Below, in pieces: positions 12,001-23,400 of a stretch of DNA of 64,000 nt. The position numbers and the translations under genes are program-made. This stretch comes from Omphalotus guepiniiformis (Eukaryota > Basidiomycota > Agaricomycetes > Agaricales > Omphalotaceae). The stretch is taken from assembly GCA_028554645.1 (NCBI GenBank), contig JAQOOI010000009.1, positions 124,001 to 188,000 of the forward strand, written 5' to 3'. The notes beneath the pieces are model-generated. The model was not told the origin of the DNA. It saw only the letters and a list, made by a program, of their open reading frames with translations, and made no database searches. Position 1 is the first letter of the stretch. Every line of letters starts with the position of its first letter.

Positions 12001-12478
12001 GCAATGAGTTCGGACAGTCCTTGCTGCAGCATACTTTTCTCTCCTTCAACTCTCCCCGTCCCTCTGCACGAAGCATCTCTCCCAAGAAATCTGTTACACG
12101 CTCCTGGCTCCACTTCCGTAGAGGATTGTCCCGCTTTCGAGTTTTAGGCGGAATAACTTCAGAGAAATCGAAGATGCGACCCTCAGACTCTGGATGAACA
12201 AAAGCGAAAGTGTCGTTCTCAGCCTCGAAAATTTCGGATAGGGCTTCGGTGGGTGGTAGTACATTGTCAGTGTCCCGTTTCCGCTTCAGAAGGGAGTAGC
12301 GCACTGAGACACCTCCATCAAAAGTATCGTAGAAGTCGGCATGAGACTCTGTGAAGCTGAGAGCATTGAACTGGGTATCAGAGGCAATGGCTGAGTCAGA
12401 AGCAGATTGTGTGGGCTGTTTGTCGCGTCGACGGCGAGGCCGAGGTATTTTGGTGGCAACTGCTCCAGCTAGGCTCAT
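9012..12478 (-). CDS. KDZ (Kyakuja-Dileera-Zisupton) transposase
   Basis: ATG at 12478. The N-terminal part has a basic patch (PRPRRRRDK) followed by a cysteine cluster near 11.9-12.0 kb (VCCSKDCPN...YRCVHC...FCRSCI), matching the CxC2-like domain found before KDZ transposases. The core carries family blocks: ILDANFK-C-KRL, a GLAVAGVAAAECRH block, AKGERY-V-MDY, FSYDIACQFFKNFF, KYHLPGHIPPC...YSFN, GRTDGENNERGW, IKEMGPGGWADTLDDH and GDLNWRK. A C-terminal coiled-coil exon ends at 9012. Five exons join in frame across introns at about 11.87, 11.26, 10.88 and 9.43 kb. The second of these uses a GC donor (GCAAATATAT...CTCAG) and gives PENRWKHALFIILDANFK. No stop interrupts it, so the transposase may be functional. 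Confidence 0.93.
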
Positions 12479-12525
12479 CGAAAATTGAAGGCAAGACAAT
12501 CAACATACAAATGTGAGCTCACTCA

Positions 12526-12667
12526 CGTGTACAATAGACGCGTGTACAATAGACGCCAACCTTCCTATTCCATGTAAGTCTTTTTCTGGGAGGACATTCT
12601 GAACGCTTTTTTATCGAATAGTGTCACAGAGCAATACAATTATGACAAGAGCAATACAATTATGACA
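12526..12667. repeat. Two short perfect tandem duplications upstream of the transposase
   Basis: CGTGTACAATAGACG occurs twice back to back at 12526-12540 and 12541-12555. A 20-bp unit (AGAGCAATACAATTATGACA) occurs twice at 12628-12647 and 12648-12667. They lie in the presumed transposase promoter and may be protein-binding duplications or simple slippage. Confidence 0.7.
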
Positions 12668-12957
12668 ATTGTTTTCTACACCATAGATATGCAAGATACA
12701 CAAATCTGGCTACTTCGAACGCTTGAGTTGGTCGTGGTGCACTACAAAGTGGAGGCCTCTCATTTTGGGATTGCATATGCGGGAGGTTGTTGATTACTGG
12801 CCGTAGTGCACAAGCGAAATATGGGCATGGGAGATGGCGGTCGGCTACAGTTTGGAGTTGGAGGGGGCGTACAAGGATGTAGACTTCGCCTCATTTTTTC
12901 TAACCCTCGAGAACTCGAAGTTCTACTCTCATAAAACTTGATGATGCGCTAAGAACA

Positions 12958-13490
12958 CTACTCAGGACTTGAAACACAGTAAGGGAGCAATACTCGTACC
13001 TTGGTCAACTGAGACTTGTACAAATGGCGATGACAATATGACCAATGAAACCAATTCTCGGGCAGCCACCGGTCCATCCATTCCTTGATGATCTTGTCCA
13101 TAACCTGCCAAAATATAATGCTGTGGACATCTTTTGCGAGGTCGCGACTGGCGACGTACACAGCTTGTCGAGAGAGGAGATAGTCATGTTGCAGTTCTGG
13201 AATTCTCGACGCGTCAGTGCCGCTAATTTGATCTCGATTTCGAATGTTAGGCCTAAGGTGATATCCAGCGTGAGTAACAGATGTGTGTAAACCACAACTC
13301 GACGTACATGTTTCAAGATTTAGCAAGCATCAGAGACTGGACGTGTGCACCTGAGGAGGAGCTTGAAAGTTTATAGCCTCGTCTTGTCAGCCCGATTAAT
13401 TGGCCCTGGGCCTAAATCTACTTACCTAAAGTAAAGTCTTGCTTCAAGGAGTTGCTGATCGTTCAAGGAAGTCTCCAGCTCGTGCTTCAC
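12958..13490 (-). CDS. Unrecognised exons of a possible KDZ passenger gene
   Basis: Two coding-like pieces on the minus strand. About 13440-13490 starts MPVKHELETSLNDQQLLEAR, followed by a GTAAGT donor. A longer piece at 12958-13326 contains a helical, aromatic-rich stretch (IIKEWMDRWLPENWFHWSY). I could not join them convincingly to each other or to the gene at 13567. They could be the 3' part of that gene, a separate gene or a remnant. No domain is recognised. Confidence 0.25.
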
Positions 13491-13566
13491 TGGCATCTTT
13501 GGCTTTATATAGTTAAATAGTAACAACGTTAGAAATTGTAACGGTAGCTACATATGGTGTATGTAC

Positions 13567-14301
13567 CTACTTTTTGCGTCCCGGATCAATGCCATACCAC
13601 GTTACCCCTAGCTTCGCTGCCCTCTTTGACTGCCAATAGTTCTCGAACCGTTTGTCATCCTGCCGCAGAGATTCATCTTCGGACTCGGTGATTGGTCCCA
13701 CAACCATAGATGATACGGAGGGAGAGCGAGAGTATCGAGGGGGAGAGGCTTTATTATTACAGAGTAGCTCTACAAAGTCCCGCTGATATTTCTCCTCGGC
13801 ATCTTCCAGATCGTAAGTCTGTTGAGAGATGAGCTTAGAGGCGGTGTCGATACAATTTGGATTGCATCCTTCAGCTAGCAAGACAGAAAGGTTTTGTTTG
13901 TAGAGTGTGCGCCGCATGAGCTGGAGGGAGCCGAGCTTTCAGCACAGACTCTGACTGAATTGTACAGTAAGGCTTACCTCTTTATGCAGATACTGCAATC
14001 GCTTATCCTTCATGTTGCTTCCTGTCGTCACTATGGCTTGAGATGGCCATCGATCAATAAACGCGGCATAGGCTTTATTGATGATCATAGTGATTTTCCG
14101 AGCTGGCACCGCCTCACGAAATAAGACTGAGAATTCGCTGTCCAACCATTGTCGATGGTCTGCTTGAAAAGGGAGCGGTTGACTGATTTTAGAGTGTGGG
14201 GGCTAGAGAGATGATTTATATCAGTGAGCTATTGAGCTATCCGTGAAGTATGCCCTTACTTTTGGTTGGCGAGCACGACTAGAACGCGGTCGACGCACCA
14301 T
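13567..14301 (-). CDS. KDZ passenger gene, unknown protein A
   Basis: ATG at 14301. Three exons join in frame: MVRRPRSSRARQPK, then GTAAGG...TCTAG, then a helical segment (HRQWLDSEFSVLFREAVPAR...AAFIDRWPSQAIV...RLQYLHKE), then GTAAGC...GAAAG, then LGSLQLMRRTLYKQN onward to a Ser/Pro-rich acidic stretch (about 13660-13760) and stop 13567. The basic N-terminus suggests a nucleic-acid or nuclear protein. It has the same orientation as the transposase and as the gene upstream at 14.6-15.3 kb. Domain and function are not recognised. Confidence 0.5.
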
Positions 14302-14561
14302 TCTCTAGACAGTGGATGGGGACTGAAGAACAATGTAAGGGGAAGAAAGCCGGTACGAGAACAGAAGGATTAGACGTCGTATCTTGGGAAGTATTCTTGT
14401 TGACTAATTTGCTGTCGTGCTAGTTATGGATATATTAGAACCATTTCTCAAGGAATCAGAGCAGAAATGATACGATACTTTGATCTTATTTGCGGGTCAC
14501 TAGATACACGTTACATCAAGAATTGTCAGACCAAAACAGGTGCCGAGTCGGAGGCATCCCA

Positions 14562-15349
14562 CTACTTTTGAAATCTGAGCTGCTTCCGGAAGTATAGGTC
14601 CCTAAGCTCCTCAACGCCGGACAGAGCATTGCACATCAAGTCTCCCACATCCTGTATGGCTGCATCAACCTTCCATCGAATGGCCTCCATCTCAGCGTAC
14701 GTGCCATCTGGCACAACAGTTTGCGACATTCTTGCTTTACAATCATATAGTGTGGTCCGCATCTCTTCCAGGCCAATAAATCCTTCGTGGGTCACATCTC
14801 GATCCAGACCTTGCCGTTTATGTTCAAGGAAGCGGTGATAGAGGACTTCGCAGTACAACTTGTGGTCGTGATTGCCGCTGAAGAGTTGAGCGAGTGAATC
14901 ATTGACATCCCGGGCTCTCTTGAGCCAGTTGTGTTGTTGAGTAGTGGTGGATCTGGCAGGTTTAAGCAATGATATAATGAGAATGAGACATAATTACACG
15001 CATATATACCTAGGCCGCCTTGCTCTTCCGTCACCCTTATTTTCACCTTCATGTGCACGCCTGCCAGCTCTGTTCTCCTTGTTTTCCTGTCGTTTTGCGC
15101 GACGAACCTTTCTCTCCTTGCTAGACATCCACATTGGTTAATAGAACCTATGTACAGGATTGTGCTGGGGGTCATACCATTTACGACGTTGTTCTTGAAT
15201 TTCTGCTTTGTGTCTGTGATGTTGGAGTCAGTTCAACAGAAGTATAGTTGAATAAGCCTGATATCTTACTTTGAATAGTATCTTGCGCTCTTTTGGCAGT
15301 TGGCGAGTTTTTTTTCAGCCGCTGTGTGGTATAGGCGAGCTCGAGGCAT
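14562..15349 (-). CDS. KDZ passenger gene, unknown basic helical protein B
   Basis: ATG at 15349 (MPRARLYHTAAEKKLANC...). Four exons join with an open frame: after RYYSK (intron GTAAGA...TCACAG), after QRRK (intron GTATGA...TCTAG, with an ATTAACC branch-like site), and after RARRP (intron GTATAT...TGCCAG). The last exon encodes a helical domain (KRARDVNDSLAQLF...LYFRKQLRFQK, stop 14562). The first 70 residues are very rich in Lys/Arg/Gln/Glu and resemble the YHTxEEKxxA motif common in agaric hypothetical proteins, which suggests DNA or RNA contact. Function unknown. The coherent splicing argues that it is a real, intact gene. Confidence 0.55.
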
Positions 15350-16822
15350 GGGTGTAATTGACAAGTGAGAGTGCCTGCCGGGTTTGGCGGATATGCGTCT
15401 ATTGCGTGGATAAGCGCTAGACGCGCTTATTCTGGCCATAAGCTGTTCTCGAGAGTCTGTGGGTGCAGAAGTACTTTGGCTGACTCGAAGTGCCTCATCT
15501 GTAAGCTGATAGTATTATTATAAGTCTTTAGAGAAATATATCACAGAGTACCATGACAGTTTGGATCGATTTGGTGAGGAATGCCGAGCCGTAGCCGCCA
15601 GACTGAATTCCAAGCTGTTGTCTATCGAGTATGAGCATCAATAACCTCGAGAAACTTTGAACTTTGTGCTACTTCAAGCTCCAGATATGATTGCCGAGTC
15701 GTTACTGGACTGATCTCAGGTAACGGTGCGGAGGTGGGATGAAGTCTGTGAAGTATACTCGAGTGAAGTTCACCTTCGGTTATGAGTAAGTCTTACTTTT
15801 TCATTCCAGCTCAGTAGAGCATATAAGTTGGTAGATTTGAGGGATATATCTATCTAAGTAACAAGGCACTAAAATTTATTGTTGCGGTGCAAGGGATGCG
15901 ACATAATAAGGACTCGAACATTTCCATCATATACTCTCTCCAAACTGAGACTGGGCGCCTTTCCTTTTAAGTCCAATTAGCGCTGTTCAGAGACATTAGC
16001 GCTTGAAGGTCTTTTCTATTGGCGCCATTTGATCGTTAGCTTTATTGTCCGTTCTCAACCTGAACCAGGAATATAAAAACTTGAAAAATATATTCACTAT
16101 TGTATTTACCAAGTATTACACTGACAGACAGCTACCTAATAAATCAGAGTGTATGCTCCTTGAGCAACATTTCAGTCACTCCGCATACTCTAAGACCAGG
16201 CCAAACGACATCTCTGGTGGTCGACTGATTTGTACGATCCATGAGGTCAATCCAAATCGGGTCAACAGGTCAACGGGTCAACGGGTCAAGCAAAAATGGG
16301 CCTGGTCATCCTCGCAGTATTGCTATCACACATTGCCGTGGGCCTTTCAACGCTTACAACAGAGGGCTGGCTGATAGCTGTGGTTTCCTTTTGTTAGCGA
16401 GATTTGAGGGAAATCACCTACGGAAGGTGTGGTGGCTGTCAAAGGCTGTTGTTGCTAACCAATCACCTGGAAGTGTCGTTCGTTCTGGTCTAGAGTTTGT
16501 TAAAAATGGATAGAGAGTGCGACGCACGGTTAATTTATCTCTAAACAGGTCATCTTCATTGCAGGATTCGCCTTCTGATAAGAGCGCAAATTAAAGCGAA
16601 GCCCAGATTGAGACATGGTGAGCAGCAGAGAGAGAAGGGCGGAGTCATCAGCAAATGAACGCCGTTGCTCTTTAGTCACATGATACTGATCTCTGTCCAG
16701 AAATAGGGCCTGTCATTCTCAAATCTTGGTATTCAATTTCGTGCAGACTAATGCTACAGCACTGGAGGTTCTACACGTACATACATCAACAGAAGTCGGA
16801 TGTCACAATACAAACAGTAGCT
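15350..16822. other. KDZ element interior without a recognised gene
   Basis: About 1.5 kb. It contains a short GGTCAACGG-type tandem repeat (about 16257-16290) and open frames without domains. It may hold the promoter of gene B and undetected exons; I see no firm structure. Confidence 0.4.
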
Positions 16823-17408
16823 TTAAGGGCTAAGAAAACCAAGGCCGGGGGCAAGGGGGGTGTAAGTCGCATTGGCAGGTCCGACAACTCGAGTAGTTCC
16901 CGTGTTGTGTCTCGCAAGAAACGCATCGCGGGCTTCTTCTTCTGTCTGAAAGAACTGATGTTCATTTCCAGGAACACCGTTGACAAGGCCCTGAGCCCTT
17001 ACACTAGAACGACTGTCAGTGATGGTAACATCGGAGATGAAGTATACCCTACCGCCCGCGAACCCATCCAATGCGCTTACCGATCCAAACAGCGTACCAA
17101 CGTTGATCCGGATCCGGAAGGGTGACGATAGCACCACAACTGTGGCAGACAATACCACCAATCGTAGTACTAGCCGGAGTATCGCCAGCAGCTAGACAAG
17201 TGTTAGTAGGTGGTTTGATGAATACAGTCGAGATTCCGTACAGGTGCCAGGGTCTGATGGAGAACGACAAGTTAGTACGACAACGGGAGAGAACAGTAAG
17301 GTACTTACTCTGTCGCTGCAAGGTTCGAGCATAGGCATGGAGGGCCGCCAGCTGCGACACATTGAGACCTGAGACATCAGGGATTGTGGGATTCATTGAA
17401 GGCGACAT
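16823..17408 (-). CDS. RNase H1 N-terminal-like (viroplasmin-like) domain protein, KDZ passenger
   Basis: ATG at 17408. Exon 1 (MSPSMNPTIPDVSGLNVSQL...LQRQ) ends at a GTAAGT donor. Exon 2 begins after ACTTGTCTAG and has CHSCGAIVTLPD, then RWYAVWIGKRIGWVRG. After a short intron (GTAGGG...TTCTAG) comes VRAQGLVNGVPGNEHQFF then QTEEEARDAF. The pattern (K/R)WY-V-x-G-(K/R)-x-x-G ... GVPG ... F-x-T-x-x-EA is that of the RNase H1 N-terminal domain, which contacts RNA/DNA hybrids or dsRNA. No catalytic RNase H part follows. The CxxC before the domain is common in agaric members. It is divergent from the next cargo gene at 17621. Confidence 0.65.
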
Positions 17409-17620
17409 CAGTCAGGTAAGAGGTAGTTAAGGCAAAGGAAAAGATGAAGGATGGTCTTATATACCAGCTGCTGTATAGATTCCGGGGAGTGCCGAAGGCT
17501 GACGTTGCGGCAAGAATTCTCCCAAAAAAAAATAAACTTTCTACTCTCTTGAAGGTACGTGGCAGTGAGTGCATTGTATTCCATAGAGAAGAGAAGACGT
17601 ACTAATTTAACCCTAGCGTT

Positions 17621-18049
17621 ATGGCGCCACCGACCTGGACTGATGGAGCTGAAGCTACATTCCTCAACGAGCATATCTCTGAATTCGTCGAAGCACGCAA
17701 GGAAGGGAACGATGTGCTGAAGAACTGGCGGAAAGATTTCTTGTCTGAGTTTGCTGCAAATTTCCCTCGGCATTTGGTAGTCTCCAGGGAAGAGGTAGAC
17801 AAGCTTAGTGATATGCTAACGCCTGAGGCAGTCCTAGGTTTGCCCGATGTATTGAAATCTGTAAAGCAAGAACAGCTCTTCAAGGTAAAGTTTTATCAGT
17901 ATCTGATTAATGGACCCGCACTCATTGATTGTATTGTGTAATCAGCGCCTCACTGAATGGTTCAATAACCACTCCAAGGTGAAGAACCGCGACGTGAACC
18001 CGAACAAATCGGTCGGGCTGTTTTTGAAAACTCGTACACGGTGCCATAC
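17621..18049 (+). pseudogene. 5' part of a KDZ passenger gene (unknown protein C) split by a Gypsy element
   Basis: ATG at 17621 (MAPPTWTDGAEATFLNEHIS...) opens exon 1, which ends in KQEQLFK at a GTAAAG donor. Exon 2 starts after TAATCAG (RLTEWFNNHSKVKNRD...) and stops at CAT-AC, where the LTR begins at 18050. The other half continues in frame at 26525 (CAT-ACG-GTT-CTG-GAG). The N-terminal W-T-x-x-x-E-x-x-FL and C-terminal GGGPDPRKPGEL motifs belong to a large agaric-specific family of unknown function. The break is clean, with a 5-bp target duplication and no other damage visible. Confidence 0.75.
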
Positions 18050-18587
18050 TGTTAAGTCCGTGCGGACTAGAGACGGTAAGAGAGCGAGGACCTCCGAGGA
18101 GGTCCGAGAGAAGGAGTCGAAAGGAACAAGACAGGAGAACCAGGAGCTCCGAATTGCTCCGGCAACAAGACTTCACCCGGTAGGCAGTATTATTTCGATA
18201 CTGCCCCCCGTGCTGCACCCGGATTGGAAGTCCGAGGAGAGATGAGAGTTCAGACGAGAAATTCAAGATAGTAGTCCGGAGACTAAATTGATTTAAAACT
18301 AAAGTATATACAGTATAAGCGTGAAGTATTTATATGAGTATTCTACCGGAGATACTCGGAGTAATAAAACAATAGTGTGAGAAGAATGAAACTAAAGAAC
18401 AATAAGAACATGGAACGTTGGCGACGTTCGGATGTCCGGAGTAGAAAAGAATAATAAAAGCGAATAGGAAAGCGTGAATTTGTAAAGTGAACCATATGGA
18501 AAGATTGAATAGATGTCAGGAAGAAGAAATCAAAGAAGTTCTAGAAACCGGAGGTCTGACCCGGAGTTCCGGTGCATAGCCGTAACA
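18050..18587 (-). repeat. 3' LTR (relative to gag-pol)
   Basis: 538 bp, nearly identical to 25987-26524. On the minus strand it holds a TATAAATA-like box (complement of 18330-18341) that could serve as promoter in the other copy. On the plus strand its inner edge lies 222 bp upstream of the accessory gene ATG. Confidence 0.97.
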
Positions 18588-18602
18588 GTATCTCCCTCTT
18601 AG
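18588..18602 (-). other. Polypurine tract
   Basis: On the minus strand the sequence just before the 3' LTR reads CTAAGAGGGAGATAC, a purine-rich run in the position of a plus-strand primer. Confidence 0.6.
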
Positions 18603-18627
18603 GGTTCTTGCCCTCAAGAACCCTAAG
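18598..18627. repeat. 13-bp perfect inverted repeat (hairpin) beside the polypurine tract
   Basis: Arms CTTAGGGTTCTTG and CAAGAACCCTAAG with a CCCT loop, immediately followed by tandem TCCCAAG units up to about 18665. It sits between the polypurine tract and the antisense gene's promoter region. It could fold in RNA of either strand, for example as a terminator or processing signal. Confidence 0.75.
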
Positions 18628-18665
18628 TCCCAAGTCCCAAGTCCCAAGTCCGAAGTCCCAAGTCC
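18625..18665. repeat. Heptamer tandem repeat (TCCCAAG)n
   Basis: About six copies of the 7-mer TCCCAAG, two of them variant (TCCGAAG). It adjoins the hairpin. Non-coding as far as I can see. Confidence 0.7.
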
Positions 18666-18809
18666 GACCCTGCCCCTCGGAGTGAGATGTGTCCGAATTT
18701 TCAACATCGACCAAATCCTGCCAAACACTGGATAGATATAAAAGCCTAGCCTGCAAACCTCTAAGTTCCTCAACCCCGCGCAAATCCACCCCGTAGGCCC
18801 AACACAACG

Positions 18810-20291
18810 ATGTCATCAAACCGCGCCACCACCCCCAGCTTTGAGGAGGAGTACCCCTTACCGGCGCCCTTCGGACGTCCGGAACCCGAGCCAAGGGTCA
18901 AACCAGCCTTACCTCGAAGGAAGACACCGGAGAATGCGGAGGAGTTTGACAGAATAAAAGTGGCTATTGCCTTGGGTGAGTTTATCCTGTCTGCGGATGT
19001 CCGATACTCAATGTTCTTTTAGTTGAACAGGAAGAAGATAGGGAGTGGGCTGAGTACGATAAGGCAAAGAATGAGTGGACAGAGGAAGTCCGGAGGATTC
19101 AGGAGTGGCGTCAGGAGGCGCAAGAAAAGTGGAGGGCGGAGGAGCGAGAGCGGAGGAGGAGAGAAGTTGAGGAGGCGCAAAGGATTCTGGATGAGGAGAA
19201 CCGGAGGGCCGAGGAGGAAAGTGAGGCGGAGGAGGAGAAGAAAGCCAGGCGGGCTATTGAGAAGGCCGAGGAGGCGAGGAGAAGGAAAGAGAAGAGGGAT
19301 GGAAAACGGAAGGCGCAAGAAGAACCGGAGGCCGGTGGGTCTCCTAAGAAAAAGAGAAAAAATGTGATTTCAGCGGTAAGTAAATGAATACCAGTATTGG
19401 AATTGAGTTATAACAAAATATTAGTCTATTGTCATTTCAGATGAAGAGGACGAAGAAGAAGAAACCGGAGCTCCTAGCTCCCGACCCGCCTGCCTGCAGT
19501 GCCGGGCACGACGATACCACTGTTCCGGGCGCCCTCGGAACACCAAGTCTACCTCCTGCGACGAATGCAGGAAACAAAAATCAAAATGCTCGTTTTCGGA
19601 GCGAGTCGGTGCTCCGAGCACCACCACTTCTTTTTCTCCGGCTTCCCTCGAGCTGCTTATGCAGCAAAATGAAGAAATCCTTTCTAGGTTAGCTAAGTTG
19701 GAGAAGAAAGTAGAGGGACGAGCAGGAGAGCCTCGGGACTCCGCGGAGCTCTCCGACTTGGACTTGGTGAACCGGCGGATCGATGACGTTGACGCCGCCG
19801 TCTACTCAACTAGAGAAGAGGTCTCTAGTTGGGGTGTATTCTTGGCGGAACGGACCCGCGACTGGGCCCTTGCCTTGGGAATGGCAATGGGTGCCACGAC
19901 TCCTGTTCAGGGGTCCTATATCATGAACCAGGCGATAATCAACGCCTCGATCCGGCTCGCCGAAATGGGCCGGGAATTACACTTTGCTTGGGAGCGCGAC
20001 CAAGCAGAGCGATCGGATGCCCGTCCGGAGGTGCGAGAGCCGACGTTGCCTAGTGTCATGAACAGTAGGATGGTGCAAGGAGTACTGGGCGGAGAGGCCG
20101 CTCAGTTGACTGAGTTTTTTGAGCAGGTGGACGAGATCTGTACGGGGCTCCGAGAAGTACCGGCAGAGAGGATCAGAGAAGAAGAGGAAACGAATACTCG
20201 CTATACCGCGGAGGAGCGAAAGATGTTCGCTGAAAGGCGAAAAGAAATTGAAAGACGACGGGAAGAGCGAGGAGGTCCGAGTAGGACATGA
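18810..20291 (+). CDS. Antisense accessory gene of the Gypsy element: Zn2Cys6-like nuclear protein, 461 aa
   Basis: Opposite in strand to gag-pol. Three exons (18810-18975, 19023-19375, 19425-20291) join exactly in frame via GTGAGT...TTTTAG and GTAAGT...ATATTAG. Order: Pro-rich N-terminus (1-45), long Glu/Arg coiled coil (about 56-150), nuclear localisation signal PKKKRK (163-168), a SUMO-interaction-like stretch IVISDEEDEEEE (175-186), then six cysteines with C-x2-C-x6-C-x11-C-x2-C-x6-C spacing (196, 199, 206, 218, 221, 228), the fungal Zn2Cys6 pattern. After that come a second coiled coil (LMQQNEEILSRLAKLEKK), a helical domain and a charged tail. Introns show it is expressed from its own strand, not from the retroviral RNA. 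Function is unknown; a DNA-binding or chromatin role is inferred. Confidence 0.85.
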
Positions 20292-20496
20292 ATAGAGAAG
20301 GAGTTGTAGATAGAAAAGAAAAAGAACTTGTATATAATATGTCTTTTGTTTTGTTTTTCTTGATAGCTTTTGTTTTGTTTTGTATAAAGAAATGTCTGTT
20401 TTTTATAACGAGATAAGCGTGATAGAAAGAGAGAGAGCAAAAGGGATAGAGAGAAAGAAAGAAACACCAAGACCGTCAACGTCCGAGGACGTCCGA

Positions 20497-23400
20497 TCAG
20501 ATTGTCAACTTCGACAGAGGTCCAGGTTTGTCCGGATATCGGACATGGAAATCCTGGATGTAGTCTTCAGCCGTGAGTTCATCAGCTAAGACCCACGAGA
20601 ATTCTTCATCTGTTCCTTCATAACCAAGCCATTGGACATAGTACAATAGCGGACATTTCCGGCGTCTCCGATCCAACTTGGAGTCCAGTATTTGAGCGAT
20701 CTCGTATTCAACTTCGCCGTTGACCTCAACCGGAGGAGGCGGAGGTTGTGTGCGGTTAGGAATGGTGTTGGGAGGTGCTGGTTCGAGTTGAGAGACATGG
20801 AATACTGGATGTACGGACCGGAGGTAGTCCGGAAGCTGTAGTGTATAGGCAAGGTTACTAGGTCGAGCTAGAATTTTAAATGGTCCTAGATATTTCTCGG
20901 AAAATTTAGCTGTAGGACGGGTAGAACGAATGTGCTTAGCGTTAAGATATACTTCTGAGCCAATGGGAAATTCCGGAGCCGAGGACCTCCGCCGGTCAGC
21001 TTGTTCCTTGTAACGAGTCTGAGCAAGAGTAATCTCATTGCGTAGAAAAGTGTGGAGCTCGTCAAGGTTGACCACAAACTGTCGAGCCCGGTCGGATGCG
21101 AGGTCGTATTCCGGATGTATTGAAAGGTTTGGGTGATAACCTTTGTTGGCAAAGAAGGGTGAAATGCCAGTGGAGTCGTTCGGAGCGTTATTGTAGGCAA
21201 ACTCTGCAATGGCCAATAGTTCATCCCAGTCATCCTGTTGGTAAGAGCAATAAATTCGGATGTACTGTTCCAGAGTTTGGTTAGCTCGTTCAGTTTGTCC
21301 ATCAGCCTCCGGATGATAACCGGAGGTGTAATGAAGTTCCATCTGCAACGCTTTACCTAAAGCCCTAAAAAACTGCGAGACAAACTCGGAGCCCCGGTCG
21401 GAGGTGACATGCCGAGGAACACCGTGTTTGGAAAATACGTGAAGGACGAAAAGTTGGGCTAGCTGTTCGGAGGTTATGGTGTCAAAAGTAGAAATAAAAA
21501 TGGCTTGCTTAGATGCCCTGTCTACCACGACTAGAATGGCTGTAAAGCCATGAGAGTCCGGAAGTTGTTCAATGAAGTCCATGGATATGGAATCCCAAGG
21601 ACGTTCCGGAACTGGGAGAGGTTGAAGAAGACCATAAGGACGGTGTCTACGGCTCTTGTTGCGACCGCAAACAGTGCAGGATTGCACGTAGGACCGGACG
21701 AACTCTCGGATCCGAGGCCAGGTATACTGTCTTCGGATGACCTCGAGTGTCCGGTTCTGCCCAAAGTGTCCTGAAAGTGGGTGGTCATGGAAATATCGAA
21801 GTACCTGAAGCCGCAGGTCACCCGAGTCTGGAACATAAATGCGACTGTCGAGCCGGAGTTGTCCGGAGTTGTCTAAAGTCCAACGTTTGTTAGCATCATC
21901 ATTGGCAAGTGACATACCTGCCTTGGACTCCGGGTCTGAAGCTAGAGATTCCCGGATCGACTGGTGTAGTTTGTCGAGATCCATAATGATACTAGCGCGA
22001 AGGACTGGACCTTCTAGGAAGGTTGCTCGAAGTGAAGTCGATAGTTGTTCTTGGGTGAAAATCGGTTTCAGATTCTGTGGATTGACCGTAGCGTAAGTGC
22101 TATCTCCCTCTTTTGGGTAGACGTCCCAACGTCGAGTCAGAGCGTCAGGTTTTGCTCCGAGGCATCCCGGTCGGAACCGGATTACCATATTAAAGTGAGA
22201 CAAGTATTCACTCCATCTAACCTGTCGGCGTGTCAAGACCTTGGTAGTACTGAAGTACTCCAAGTTCTTATGATCTGTGACCACGTCGACCGGCGTTGCG
22301 GAGCCCTCCAAGTAATGCCGCCAGTGTTGGAAAGATTCAAAGATGGCGAGGAGCTCCTTGTCGTGGGTGTCGTAGTTGAGCTCGGCGGCATGAAGGGTCC
22401 GAGAAAGAAATGCGACTGGATGGATTTCTCCATCGTCCATACGAAGTGAAAGAATTGCCGCTATGGCGTAGTCCGAGGCGTCCGTTTCCAGGATTATCTG
22501 TCGGTCAGGTTCCCAGTGAGTTAGAACAGGAGCGGAAAGAAAAGCAGATTTAAGTGAATCAAAAGAATGTTGACACTCCTCGGACCATTTCCAAGGAATA
22601 CCTTTGCGAGTAAGACGAGTTAGTGGAACCACGATACCAGAATAGTTGAAGATGAAACGGCGATAGAAATTACAGAAACCAAGGAAGGACTGAATGTCTT
22701 TGATTCGTCCGGGTCGAGGAAGGGGCCAATCGACGATGGCCTTAACCTTCTCCTCGGACATCCGAAGACCGTCCGGTGACAGAATGTAACCGAGGTATTC
22801 AACAGTTTCGGAGTCGAAGACACATTTGTTGGGATTGCAGAATAAGCCGTGCTTCCGGAGGCGTCGGAGAACCTCGCGGACATGTTTTCGATGGTCTGCT
22901 CGGTTGTCCGAATAGATTAGAACGTCGTCAAGGTAGACAATAACGTAGACGTCTAGTAAGTCAGCAAATATTTCATTTACAAACCGTTGAAAAGCCGCCG
23001 GAGCATTGGTTAGTCCCTCGGGAATGACCTTCCATTCGTAAGAGCCGTATCTGGTGCGGAAAGCAGTTTTCCATTCGTCTCCCTCGGCGATCCGGACCAA
23101 GTGGTAAGCATGTCGAAGATCAAGCTTGGTATAGATTTTCGCCTTTTTAGGAGCGTCGAGGAGGTCGGAAATTAATGGTAAAGGATACCGGTCCTTGCGG
23201 GTAATCTTGTTCAAGCCACGAAAATCTACACAGAGACGGAGTGAGCCATTCTTTTTAGGAACAAACAATACCGGAGCTCCGTGTTTAGATGAAGAGGTCG
23301 TAATGAATCCGTTGGCGAGATGCTTGTCCAAGAAAGCCCTAAGGGCCTCTAGTTCCTTTGCGGACAGTGGGTAAACACGTCCGAGGGGAGGTTCAGCACC

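Noticed and set aside
9012..17408. TET/JBP dioxygenase cargo, known to accompany some fungal KDZ elements
   Set aside because: I looked for an HxD...H iron-binding pattern in the cargo genes and saw none.
20886..22449. Frames on both strands within pol
   Set aside because: All overlap the uninterrupted 1268-codon pol frame with full catalytic motifs.
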